DNA of 7,803 nucleotides, taken from assembly GCA_003649495.1 (NCBI GenBank), contig QMRZ01000069.1:1-7803 (forward strand). Direction: 5' to 3'. Every line of letters begins with the position of its first letter. Within the stretch, counting starts at the first letter, position 1. The notes below the pieces were generated by a model. The model was not told the DNA's origin. It was given only the letters and a program-made list of their open reading frames with translations, and did no database searches. The DNA comes from Thermoprotei archaeon. GTDB lineage: Archaea > Thermoproteota > Thermoprotei > Thermofilales > Thermofilaceae. Below are positions 1-4,625 of the stretch, piece after piece. Both the position numbers and the translations under genes were made by a program.

Positions 1-2
1 GG

Positions 3-140
3 GCACTAGTGGGGGGCATTACCAGGGGGCGAGCCCTCCAGAGGGCGCTGAGGGAGATCGCGGCCTACCTGGGGCGTGGCACCCTCAAGGTGTACATCGT
101 GAATGGCGGAGAGTTGAGGAGTACGTACTGGCGCGTCTAG
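3..140 (+). CDS. 3' end of an unidentified protein gene (partial)
   Basis: The frame beginning at base 3 is open to a TAG at 138-140 and gives 45 C-terminal residues; the start lies outside the window. Codon use (several AGG Arg codons, GCC Ala, ATC Ile) matches the neighbouring genes, which supports real coding sequence. The peptide begins ALVGGITRGR, continues with an amphipathic helix (ALQRALREIAAYL), then a short strand KVYIVN followed by GGE, and ends in STYWRV. This alternation suggests the last helix and strand of an alpha/beta domain, but I do not recognise the family and assign no function. A T-rich stretch just downstream may end its transcript. Confidence 0.6.
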   Translation, partial: ALVGGITRGRALQRALREIAAYLGRGTLKVYIVNGGELRSTYWRV

Positions 141-150
141 CAGCTTGACC

Positions 151-164
151 ATTCCATTCTTCTT
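151..164 (+). terminator. Pyrimidine-rich terminator candidate
   Basis: The stretch attccattcttctt lies about ten bases after the stop codon of the upstream partial gene and is T-rich in a GC-rich setting. Archaeal RNA polymerase terminates at such T-rich tracts without needing a hairpin. Placement is good, but the tract is interrupted by C and A, so this is only a candidate. Confidence 0.4.
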
Positions 165-173
165 AGGGGGCAG

Positions 174-193
174 GGGCGGTACTGGTGCCGCCC
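174..193. promoter_or_regulatory. 20-base dyad upstream of ATPase promoter
   Basis: GGGCGGTAC at 174-182 faces GTGCCGCCC at 185-193 across a two-base centre. Nine positions per arm are symmetric except one T/G pair. It sits about ten bases upstream of the TATA-like box of the next gene, a place where archaeal regulators often bind. As RNA it could also form a hairpin after the upstream gene. No matching copy was seen elsewhere in the window. Confidence 0.35.
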
Positions 194-202
194 GGCATGA
201 AG

Positions 203-210
203 GCTAAAAG
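203..210 (+). promoter_or_regulatory. TATA box of the BioD-like ATPase gene
   Basis: The sequence gctaaaag, preceded by purines (aag), is centred about 24-26 bases before the TTG at 231. That is the spacing expected if transcription starts at the start codon (leaderless mRNA). No Shine-Dalgarno sequence is present before 231 or before the alternative GTG at 237, which fits. A second A/T stretch, ctatat at 216-221, is too close to serve this start. Confidence 0.5.
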
Positions 211-230
211 CTCCGCTATATCGTAACTGA

Positions 231-1139
231 TTGGCCGTGAGTTCCCTCAATCTGCTAGTGCTGATAGTGGGCATGACCAGGGAGGGGGTGGGGAAGACCG
301 CCCTAGCTGAGGGCCTAGCAGCAGGCCTGAAGGAGCTCGGCTTTAGAGTCGGGGTAATGAAGCCCATGGGGTTCCTAGATTGGTACAAAGATTATGCGGT
401 CGTGAGGGAGGGGGCTGAGGAGGGGGTGCTAGCCTCGCGGGAGGCGTTTGAGGCTAGGCTACTCCTAGGCTTGAGGGATCCTCCAGAGGTGTTGAACCCG
501 TTAGCCGGGCTAGTAGCTCCCCTGAACCTGAAGGCGTTCTACGATTACAGGGTGCCGCGCAGCTTCTTCGTATACCAGGCCGACATCATGAGGAGGACTG
601 TGGTGCTGCGCGTGACGCTTCTCAAAGCTGGGGAAACAGTATCGCAGGGCTACGTGAATAAGACGCTGCTTGAGAAGGGGCTAACCATCCTAGATAGGGA
701 TGATGTGATGAACTTGCTAAAGCGCGCTGACCGCGTAGAGGAGGTCTACAGCCCTCACGAGCTGGCAGCTATTGTAGCCAGCAGGGCCCCTGAGGCCATA
801 CGCAGCTGCCTCTCGCGGCTCTCCACTAAGTACCGGCTGATAATTGTGGAGGGGCTCGGGGACGCCGCTTGGCCCCTTAGCGACCTATCCATAGGCGTGC
901 ACGCGGTAGTGGCTGTGGCGCCGGGTATGGCAGTCGCGTACGACCCTGAGAGGTACAAGCTGGCAGTCGAGCTGAAGGCGGAGGTTAGCGGGGAGGTGCG
1001 GCTGGAGGATATCGCCGACTACCTAACTCCCCGCGCCTACTTCAGGCTGCCTCCACTGAGCTACGGCGAGCTCCCGGAGACCAGGGCTGAGAAGCTATCA
1101 CCGCTGATCGAGTACGTGGCTAGGCTGGCTGAGGCCTAG
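231..1139 (+). CDS. BioD-like P-loop ATPase of unknown role
   Basis: A 302-residue protein of the dethiobiotin-synthetase-like P-loop group (the fold of BioD and of the N-terminal domain of some phosphotransacetylases). A hydrophobic first strand (residues 6-13) leads into the nucleotide loop G14-MTREGVGKT-23. The second strand ends in K44-P45, the KP signature of BioD-type enzymes. A strand near 202-206 ends in VEGLGD (206-211), matching the family's EGxGG segment. Residues of about 75-190 form a longer, less typical middle region. There is no DRTGG or acetyltransferase domain, so it stands alone, and no biotin gene lies nearby; the substrate is unknown. The start is taken as TTG 231; GTG 237 would also keep the first strand, whereas ATG 273 would remove it. 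Its stop shares CTAG with the stop of the opposing peptidase gene. The fold is fairly sure, the function is not. Confidence 0.75.
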   Translation: MAVSSLNLLVLIVGMTREGVGKTALAEGLAAGLKELGFRVGVMKPMGFLDWYKDYAVVREGAEEGVLASREAFEARLLLGLRDPPEVLNPLAGLVAPLNLKAFYDYRVPRSFFVYQADIMRRTVVLRVTLLKAGETVSQGYVNKTLLEKGLTILDRDDVMNLLKRADRVEEVYSPHELAAIVASRAPEAIRSCLSRLSTKYRLIIVEGLGDAAWPLSDLSIGVHAVVAVAPGMAVAYDPERYKLAVELKAEVSGEVRLEDIADYLTPRAYFRLPPLSYGELPETRAEKLSPLIEYVARLAEA

Positions 1140-2803
1140 GCTTCACCAAGCACCTCCACTAGCTCCTCGAGCAACTCCCTATACGCCACCTCGAGCCAGG
1201 CGATGGACACGCGCTTCACCTCCCTCAAGTACCTGGCTGCTGACTCGCTGTCAGCCCTCTCAAGGTAGCTTGACACAGGCTCGAGGTCTATCGAGGGCAG
1301 TGTGCCGTCCTCGCCGGGCACCCACCTGAGCCTCAGCTCCCTGAGCTTGAGCGGCTCCAGCTCCCCGTTAAGCGCCTTCTCGAGGAGCTCCAAGTCCTCA
1401 GCTATCAACAGCTGGGGGGCCACAACCGACTTGAAGACTCCAGGCTCCAGTAAGCCGCCATCCGCCACCAGCCTGATGAGCCTGGCCCTCAGCTTGCGAG
1501 CCATCCTCTCGTCTGGCTCAAGCGACTTAACGACCTTCAGCAGGCTGGCGGGCGGCTCCAGGAAGCGCGATGCACGCGCTATAGCTGTTAATAACTCGGC
1601 GCGCCAAGCCTCGTACCTGAAGAAGCGCTGCCGCCTCTCAGCCACCTCCCTAGCCAGCTTAGCTGCCCACTCGCCGGCCAGCGCCACGGCCCTCCAGTCC
1701 ACGGCGTCCAGCGTGTCTCTATCCGAGTGGTAGTAGTCCATGTACCTCCAGAGCGAGTGGAGGGTCAGGGCTGCCACCCCAGCACTGCTGAAGGAGTAGC
1801 TGTCGAAGTAGGGCGAGTCAAGCTCGTACTCCCCCTCTTCTCCCAGCAGCCTCCTGGCAGACTCGCGGTACTCGGGGCCGCTGGCGCTCACGGTGAGGGG
1901 GCTCCGGACAGGCACGTCCAGGTTAATCACGGCTACCAGCTCCTCCAGCTCGCCGCTGGCCTTCAAGCGCTCCACGTAGTTACGCGAGCCCCATGACCAG
2001 TACCAGGGCGTGTAGTGTGGCGCGCCGTACTCCTCAGCCCCGAACACTACAAAGCCTAAATCCCTCACCCCCCTCAGCTTCTCAGCTAGTTGGAGGAGCA
2101 GGGCCACTCCTACTGTGTTATCCCCCACGCCCCCCAGCCACCTATCGTAGTGGGCAGTGAGGAGCACCCGCGGCTCCCCCTCTGAGTACGCTATCAAGTT
2201 GCAGGACTTAGCGTTCTCCGAGTACCGCGTCTTCACGCTGAGCTGGGCGTAGCGCCTCCTCCCCTTAATGAGCTTAAGGGCATCCTCGCGCCTCACAGCT
2301 ACTGCCGGTATGGGGGGCGGCAGGCTTGGACCCTTGGCGTAGCTCAGGACGACGTATAGCACTATTCTCCTCAGAGTGTGGGGGCTATAGTCGTAGAACA
2401 CCACCGCGCTTGCGCCAGCTCTCAGAGCCAGCGTGTACTGAGCTACTACGTAGTCAGGGTCCTCAGGCGTCATGCCGATCAATGCCAACTTACCCTCTAG
2501 CCCACTCAGCTTGAGGGACTCGCCCTCACCAGCGTGCACCAGCTCTCCCTCCACGTAGCCGCTCGGCGAGTTGGGGAGCGCGACGGCCTTGAGCCGCTCT
2601 CCCTCGACTATGAGCTCTACCTCCTCCTCGAGCCAGCATGCCGTGGTAAACTCATGGCGTTCCACGCTTAGCCCCAGGCGCTCGAGAGCCTCGGCGATAA
2701 CGCCTGAGAGCTCTCTATCCGCACTGGAGCCAGCCACCACTTCCCCCTGCCTTAATAAGCCCTGAGTTACACGCTTGACACGCCCCACATTGAGCACGGG
2801 CAT
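1136..2803 (-). CDS. M28-family zinc aminopeptidase-like protein with PA domain
   Basis: A 555-residue di-zinc M28 peptidase, expected to remove amino acids from peptide N-termini. All family metal ligands are visible (numbering from the start at 2803): H218 in HYD, bridging D228 in GDN, E258 after catalytic base E257 in AEE, D296 in NLD, and H359 in YHSD. D220 of HYD is the usual supporting acid. Residues of about 85-190 form a PA-type insertion before the catalytic core. The last 160 or so residues are a charged helical extension without a family I recognise. No signal peptide or membrane segment is seen, so it is probably cytosolic. The frame extends upstream to ATG 2848 and ATG 2914. Those extensions run into the divergent gene or use AT-rich codons unlike the rest (TTA, ATT, TTT, CTT), and a TATA-like box lies at 2820-2826. 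I therefore prefer ATG 2803; GTG 2797 is also possible. Confidence 0.88.
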   Translation of the reverse strand: MPVLNVGRVKRVTQGLLRQGEVVAGSSADRELSGVIAEALERLGLSVERHEFTTACWLEEEVELIVEGERLKAVALPNSPSGYVEGELVHAGEGESLKLSGLEGKLALIGMTPEDPDYVVAQYTLALRAGASAVVFYDYSPHTLRRIVLYVVLSYAKGPSLPPPIPAVAVRREDALKLIKGRRRYAQLSVKTRYSENAKSCNLIAYSEGEPRVLLTAHYDRWLGGVGDNTVGVALLLQLAEKLRGVRDLGFVVFGAEEYGAPHYTPWYWSWGSRNYVERLKASGELEELVAVINLDVPVRSPLTVSASGPEYRESARRLLGEEGEYELDSPYFDSYSFSSAGVAALTLHSLWRYMDYYHSDRDTLDAVDWRAVALAGEWAAKLAREVAERRQRFFRYEAWRAELLTAIARASRFLEPPASLLKVVKSLEPDERMARKLRARLIRLVADGGLLEPGVFKSVVAPQLLIAEDLELLEKALNGELEPLKLRELRLRWVPGEDGTLPSIDLEPVSSYLERADSESAARYLREVKRVSIAWLEVAYRELLEELVEVLGEA

Positions 2804-2819
2804 CTGGCTAAGAACGGCG

Positions 2820-2829
2820 TTAAAAATTT
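2820..2829. promoter_or_regulatory. Shared A/T-rich TATA element of a divergent promoter
   Basis: TTAAAAATTT is the only strongly A/T-rich stretch between the divergent peptidase and 57-codon genes. Read on the minus strand it gives GCGGAAA (BRE-like) followed by TTTTTAA, about 20-23 bases before ATG 2803 and 26 before GTG 2797. Read on the plus strand, TTAAAAAT lies about 30 bases before GTG 2855, fitting a very short or absent leader. Neither start has a Shine-Dalgarno sequence. Use in both directions is inference. Confidence 0.5.
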
Positions 2830-2854
2830 CCGCTAACTGCCCCGGCATTATCTC

Positions 2855-3028
2855 GTGAGTGAAGGGGAAGATCTGCTCAGGGAGGCGCTGGATCACATTG
2901 ATGCTGCGATACACCTGCTCAGGAAGTACGCCAAGCTGAGCCCTGAGAAGGCGGAGAGCGTGGAGGATATAATAATGCTGCTTGAGGACGCCGGCGAGGC
3001 GCTGGAATCCATGATAAGCGAGAGTTGA
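2855..3028 (+). CDS. Small acidic helical protein, 57 residues
   Basis: GTG 2855 opens a 57-codon frame ending in TGA at 3026-3028; an in-frame stop at 2834 leaves no earlier ATG, GTG or TTG start. The protein is strongly acidic and almost wholly helical: one amphipathic helix of about residues 5-27 (LLREALDHIDAAIHLLRKYA), then a second from about 30 to 54 with an EDIIMLLEDAGEAL core, separated by a short SP turn. This suggests a helical hairpin that binds a partner. Codon use (GAG, CTG, GCG, AGG, ATA) is that of the neighbours, so I believe it is real. It ends three bases before the ATG of the NurA-like gene, which implies one transcript and possible translational coupling. I do not recognise the family; an accessory subunit of the downstream protein is plausible but unproven. 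Confidence 0.7.
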   Translation: MSEGEDLLREALDHIDAAIHLLRKYAKLSPEKAESVEDIIMLLEDAGEALESMISES

Positions 3029-3031
3029 CGC

Positions 3032-4081
3032 ATGACCCCCGCCAGCGAGCTCGCCTGGGTAGCCCGCCTCATAGAGGAGGCTAAGAGGAGGATCCTTGAG
3101 GCATCGCGCCCTCCCGAGCCTGAGGGTGGCTGGAGGACCTTAGCTCTAGTAATCGCAGACTCGGCGGTTGACTGGCGAGCGGGGGCTATCCTGGTACTCG
3201 TCAAGTCTGTGCCGCTGCTCTTGGAGCGGAGCGGGAGGGCTAGACGCGCAGGGCCTGTGCAGCTCACAGCCTACGTGGGGCTATCGAGTCTAAGGCCTGA
3301 GGAGAGGGGGGCATTCACGTACACCTCAGCGTCCGCGCTAGCCGCCTCTGAGCTCCTTAAGCGCGTAGAGCCAGACGCCCTATTCATCTACCAAGCCGCG
3401 GCAACCTTCCCGCCCGAAGCTGGAGTGAGGGAGCAGCTGCCACTTGACATCCCCAGGATCTGTAGGGAGTTGAGGGGCGTGATAAGCCTCGCCCAGCTCC
3501 ACGAGGCAGCTTACAAGGGCATGGAAATGATGTCTAGGGCCCTGAGGCTTAAGCACCCCCAACCCCTCATAACCTACCTCAGTGAGTACTGCGCCATGGC
3601 TGCTGCACTTGCTGAACTCAGGGAAGTAGCCAGGGATGTGGGCGTCCCCCTGGCGTGGGTGTCCAGGTGCTCGAGGCGCTTGGCGAGGTCGCTCGGGCTC
3701 GACGCGTGGGTGACTGACGAGGCACTGCTAAGCTTCGCGTGGGAGGGGGTTGACAGGGCTGCTATTCACGCCTTAGAGCTCGCTGATGACTACCTGGCTA
3801 AGCAGCTGGCGAAGCTCGTGCCCATATTAGCTGCACGCAGGACGTGGTACTACAAGCTCGGGCCAGCGGGGAGCATTAGCAGGATGACTCATAGCGGGAG
3901 CCTCAGCGAGGGCTGGTACCTCCTCGGCATGCTGGCATCAGCCGCTGACAAGCACGGGCGCCTAAGGGTAGTTGAGAGGGGAGCCGCGTTAGCCTCAGTG
4001 AGGAGGGGGGAGCTTGAAAGTGCCTGGAGCCACGTGCAGCGCACCCTCTCCAGCTCAGCTCTAAGGCTCCTCCTCAGCTAG
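3032..4081 (+). CDS. NurA-like protein, possibly catalytically degenerate
   Basis: A 349-residue protein whose order of elements resembles NurA, the archaeal 5'-3' nuclease that works with helicase HerA in DNA-end resection. Residues 38-47 (ALVIADSAVD) look like a first strand with acidic D43/D47. Strand ALFIY (116-120) is followed by Q121, where NurA usually has the acidic residue of an LxDGS strand. A helical stretch at 193-204 leads to VPLAWVSRCSRRLARSLG (205-222) and VTDEALL (227-233), like the NurA segment with a basic SK motif and a TD motif. Residues 272-325 (WYYKLGPAG, then RLRVVERGAALASV) resemble the NurA C-terminus, but the conserved late histidine seems absent. The match is by eye and weak, so this is a hypothesis; no HerA, Rad50 or Mre11 gene is in the window. 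It follows the 57-codon gene by three bases and overlaps the opposing 102-residue gene by 21 bases. Confidence 0.5.
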   Translation: MTPASELAWVARLIEEAKRRILEASRPPEPEGGWRTLALVIADSAVDWRAGAILVLVKSVPLLLERSGRARRAGPVQLTAYVGLSSLRPEERGAFTYTSASALAASELLKRVEPDALFIYQAAATFPPEAGVREQLPLDIPRICRELRGVISLAQLHEAAYKGMEMMSRALRLKHPQPLITYLSEYCAMAAALAELREVARDVGVPLAWVSRCSRRLARSLGLDAWVTDEALLSFAWEGVDRAAIHALELADDYLAKQLAKLVPILAARRTWYYKLGPAGSISRMTHSGSLSEGWYLLGMLASAADKHGRLRVVERGAALASVRRGELESAWSHVQRTLSSSALRLLLS

Positions 4082-4369
4082 CAGTTCCCGAATAACTTTC
4101 TTCCTAACTCTCAAGCTAGCAGGCTCCCCCCTCACCAGCCTTATGCCCTCCACCAACTCGTCCACGCCCAGCTGGTGGAGGAACATTAGTGCGGTCTCGA
4201 GGCGCTCAAGGCCCGGCCTAGGCCTGAAGTAGCTGTAGAGGGCTGACGCGTATATCACTACTTCCTCCTGGCCGAGGGCATCGATCATGGTGAGCAGGCG
4301 CCTGCCATTACTCCTTATGTAGCTTCTCAGGGCCTCCAGCACCGCCTCACGCGCCTCCTCAAGCTCCAC
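4061..4369 (-). CDS. Uncharacterised 102-residue helical protein
   Basis: GTG 4369 opens a 102-codon frame ending in TAG at 4063-4061. The protein appears all-helical, with a charged N-terminal helix (ELEEAREAVLEALRSYI), a central more hydrophobic region (VVIYASALYSYF, then LERLETALMFLHQLGVDEL), and a basic then acidic tail (RVRKKVIRELLAEEEP). There is no membrane segment, metal motif or nucleotide motif. I do not recognise the family. The start is supported by a TATA-like box centred 27-28 bases upstream, implying a leaderless mRNA; an out-of-frame ATG lies two bases upstream. Its 3' end overlaps the NurA-like gene on the other strand by 21 bases, so the acidic EEEP tail lies over that gene's Leu/Ser-rich tail. 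Confidence 0.7.
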   Translation of the reverse strand: MELEEAREAVLEALRSYIRSNGRRLLTMIDALGQEEVVIYASALYSYFRPRPGLERLETALMFLHQLGVDELVEGIRLVRGEPASLRVRKKVIRELLAEEEP

Positions 4370-4393
4370 ATGCTACCTAGACTCCCCGAGCCA

Positions 4394-4401
4394 ATAAAAG
4401 G
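4394..4401 (-). promoter_or_regulatory. TATA box of the 102-residue gene
   Basis: On the minus strand the sequence reads CCTTTTATTGG here. It is centred 27-28 bases before the GTG at 4369, the standard distance for a leaderless archaeal transcript. It is the nearest T/A-rich element upstream of this gene and decides the start. Confidence 0.6.
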
Positions 4402-4510
4402 GAGCGCTCAGCTGATGAGCTTTCAGCTACTACCTAAGCTGTAGCCGCTACCTCAATAACCATCCAGTAGCTGATACCAGCCTATGCAGGATTGGGAGAT
4501 GGAGGTAAGG
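4402..4510. other. Divergent intergenic region with no gene seen
   Basis: Between the promoter of the 102-residue gene and the promoter of valS the sequence has frequent stops and no convincing reading frame. It contains short repeats of the words cagct and gctac/gtagc (around 4410-4475) able to form weak 5-bp hairpins, and a GGAGGT at 4501-4506 with no start codon at useful distance. I could assign no function. Confidence 0.4.
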
Positions 4511-4518
4511 TTTAAGTA
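4511..4518 (+). promoter_or_regulatory. TATA box of the valS transcript
   Basis: tttaagta, within the A/T-rich run 4511-4523, is the only good TATA candidate in the 100 or so bases before valS. Adding the usual 25 or so bases predicts a transcription start at about 4537-4540. That is at the ATG of the short upstream frame or the first G of the outer RNA stem described separately. It leaves a leader of about 86 bases before ATG 4626. Confidence 0.55.
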
Positions 4519-4536
4519 ATTTAGGCTCAGCGTGTG

Positions 4537-4566
4537 ATGGGGGGAGCCGTGCGGGAAGTAAGATGA
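4537..4566 (+). CDS. Possible nine-codon upstream reading frame
   Basis: ATG 4537 opens a nine-residue frame, MGGAVREVR, closed by TGA at 4564-4566. Two of nine codons are valine (GTG, GTA). Its stop overlaps, as ATGA, an ATG at 4563 that is in frame with valS. The ATG lies about 22-26 bases after the TATA box, so it could be translated as a leaderless start. If so, ribosomes on it would cover the 5' arms of two stems of the leader RNA. It is very short, and nothing but position and valine content supports it. Confidence 0.25.
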   Translation: MGGAVREVR

Positions 4567-4613
4567 AGGCTTTCGGCTCTAGTCAAGAGCCTCCCGCTAG
4601 TGGAGGCTCCCCC
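4540..4613 (+). promoter_or_regulatory. Structured valS leader with alternative hairpins
   Basis: Three perfect stems nest: 4540-4548 (GGGGGAGCC) with 4605-4613 (GGCTCCCCC), 9 bp; 4551-4556 (GCGGGA) with 4592-4597 (TCCCGC), 6 bp; and 4575-4580 (GGCTCT) with 4586-4591 (AGAGCC), 6 bp around a five-base loop. A competing hairpin pairs 4587-4594 (GAGCCTCC) with 4602-4609 (GGAGGCTC), 8 bp with a seven-base loop. It uses bases of all three nested stems, so the two folds exclude each other. The region lies between the predicted transcription start and the ribosome binding site of valS. This is the layout of a switch-like leader; the regulatory role is inference. No known riboswitch class or tRNA is recognised in it. 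Confidence 0.5.
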
Positions 4614-4620
4614 GGTGGAT
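4614..4620 (+). promoter_or_regulatory. Ribosome binding site of valS
   Basis: GGTGGAT ends five bases before ATG 4626 and partly matches the archaeal GGAGGTGATC Shine-Dalgarno consensus. It favours ATG 4626 over ATG 4563, which has no such site, and over ATG 4635. It directly abuts the 3' end of the outer leader stem, so folding there could influence access. Confidence 0.5.
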
Positions 4621-4625
4621 ACATT

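Noticed and set aside
1302..1733. 143-codon open frame on the plus strand inside the peptidase gene
   Set aside because: The product is a Ser/Leu repeat-like string typical of the antisense of Glu/Leu-rich coding sequence, while the opposite strand encodes an intact M28 enzyme.
2804..2914. Longer peptidase start at 2914 or 2848
   Set aside because: 2914 overlaps the divergent small gene by 60 bases; both would place the TATA-like element inside the coding region, and the extra codons are unlike the rest of the gene.
2893..3267. 124-codon open frame on the minus strand over the small and NurA-like genes
   Set aside because: A Ser-rich antisense shadow; the plus strand has well-formed helical proteins with normal codon use.
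4415..4444. Nine-codon frame starting at ATG 4415
   Set aside because: No valine codons, no promoter or ribosome site at the right distance, and it lies upstream of the predicted valS promoter.
4412..4474. Box C/D sRNA (CTGATGA at 4412, CTGA at 4471)
   Set aside because: The first box has C instead of a purine, there is no D' or C' box between, and no terminal stem.
4540..4613. tRNA or tRNA-like gene in the valS leader
   Set aside because: The outer stem could pass for an acceptor stem, but there is no T-loop GTTCRA-like sequence, no D-arm pattern and no anticodon arm with proper spacing.
4534..4623. Archaeal H/ACA or C/D box guide RNA in the valS leader
   Set aside because: The internal loop has only two bases on its 5' side, too few for a guide pocket, and the ACA at 4621 is seven bases from the stem. 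The C-box-like GTGATGG and AGATGAA have no D boxes.
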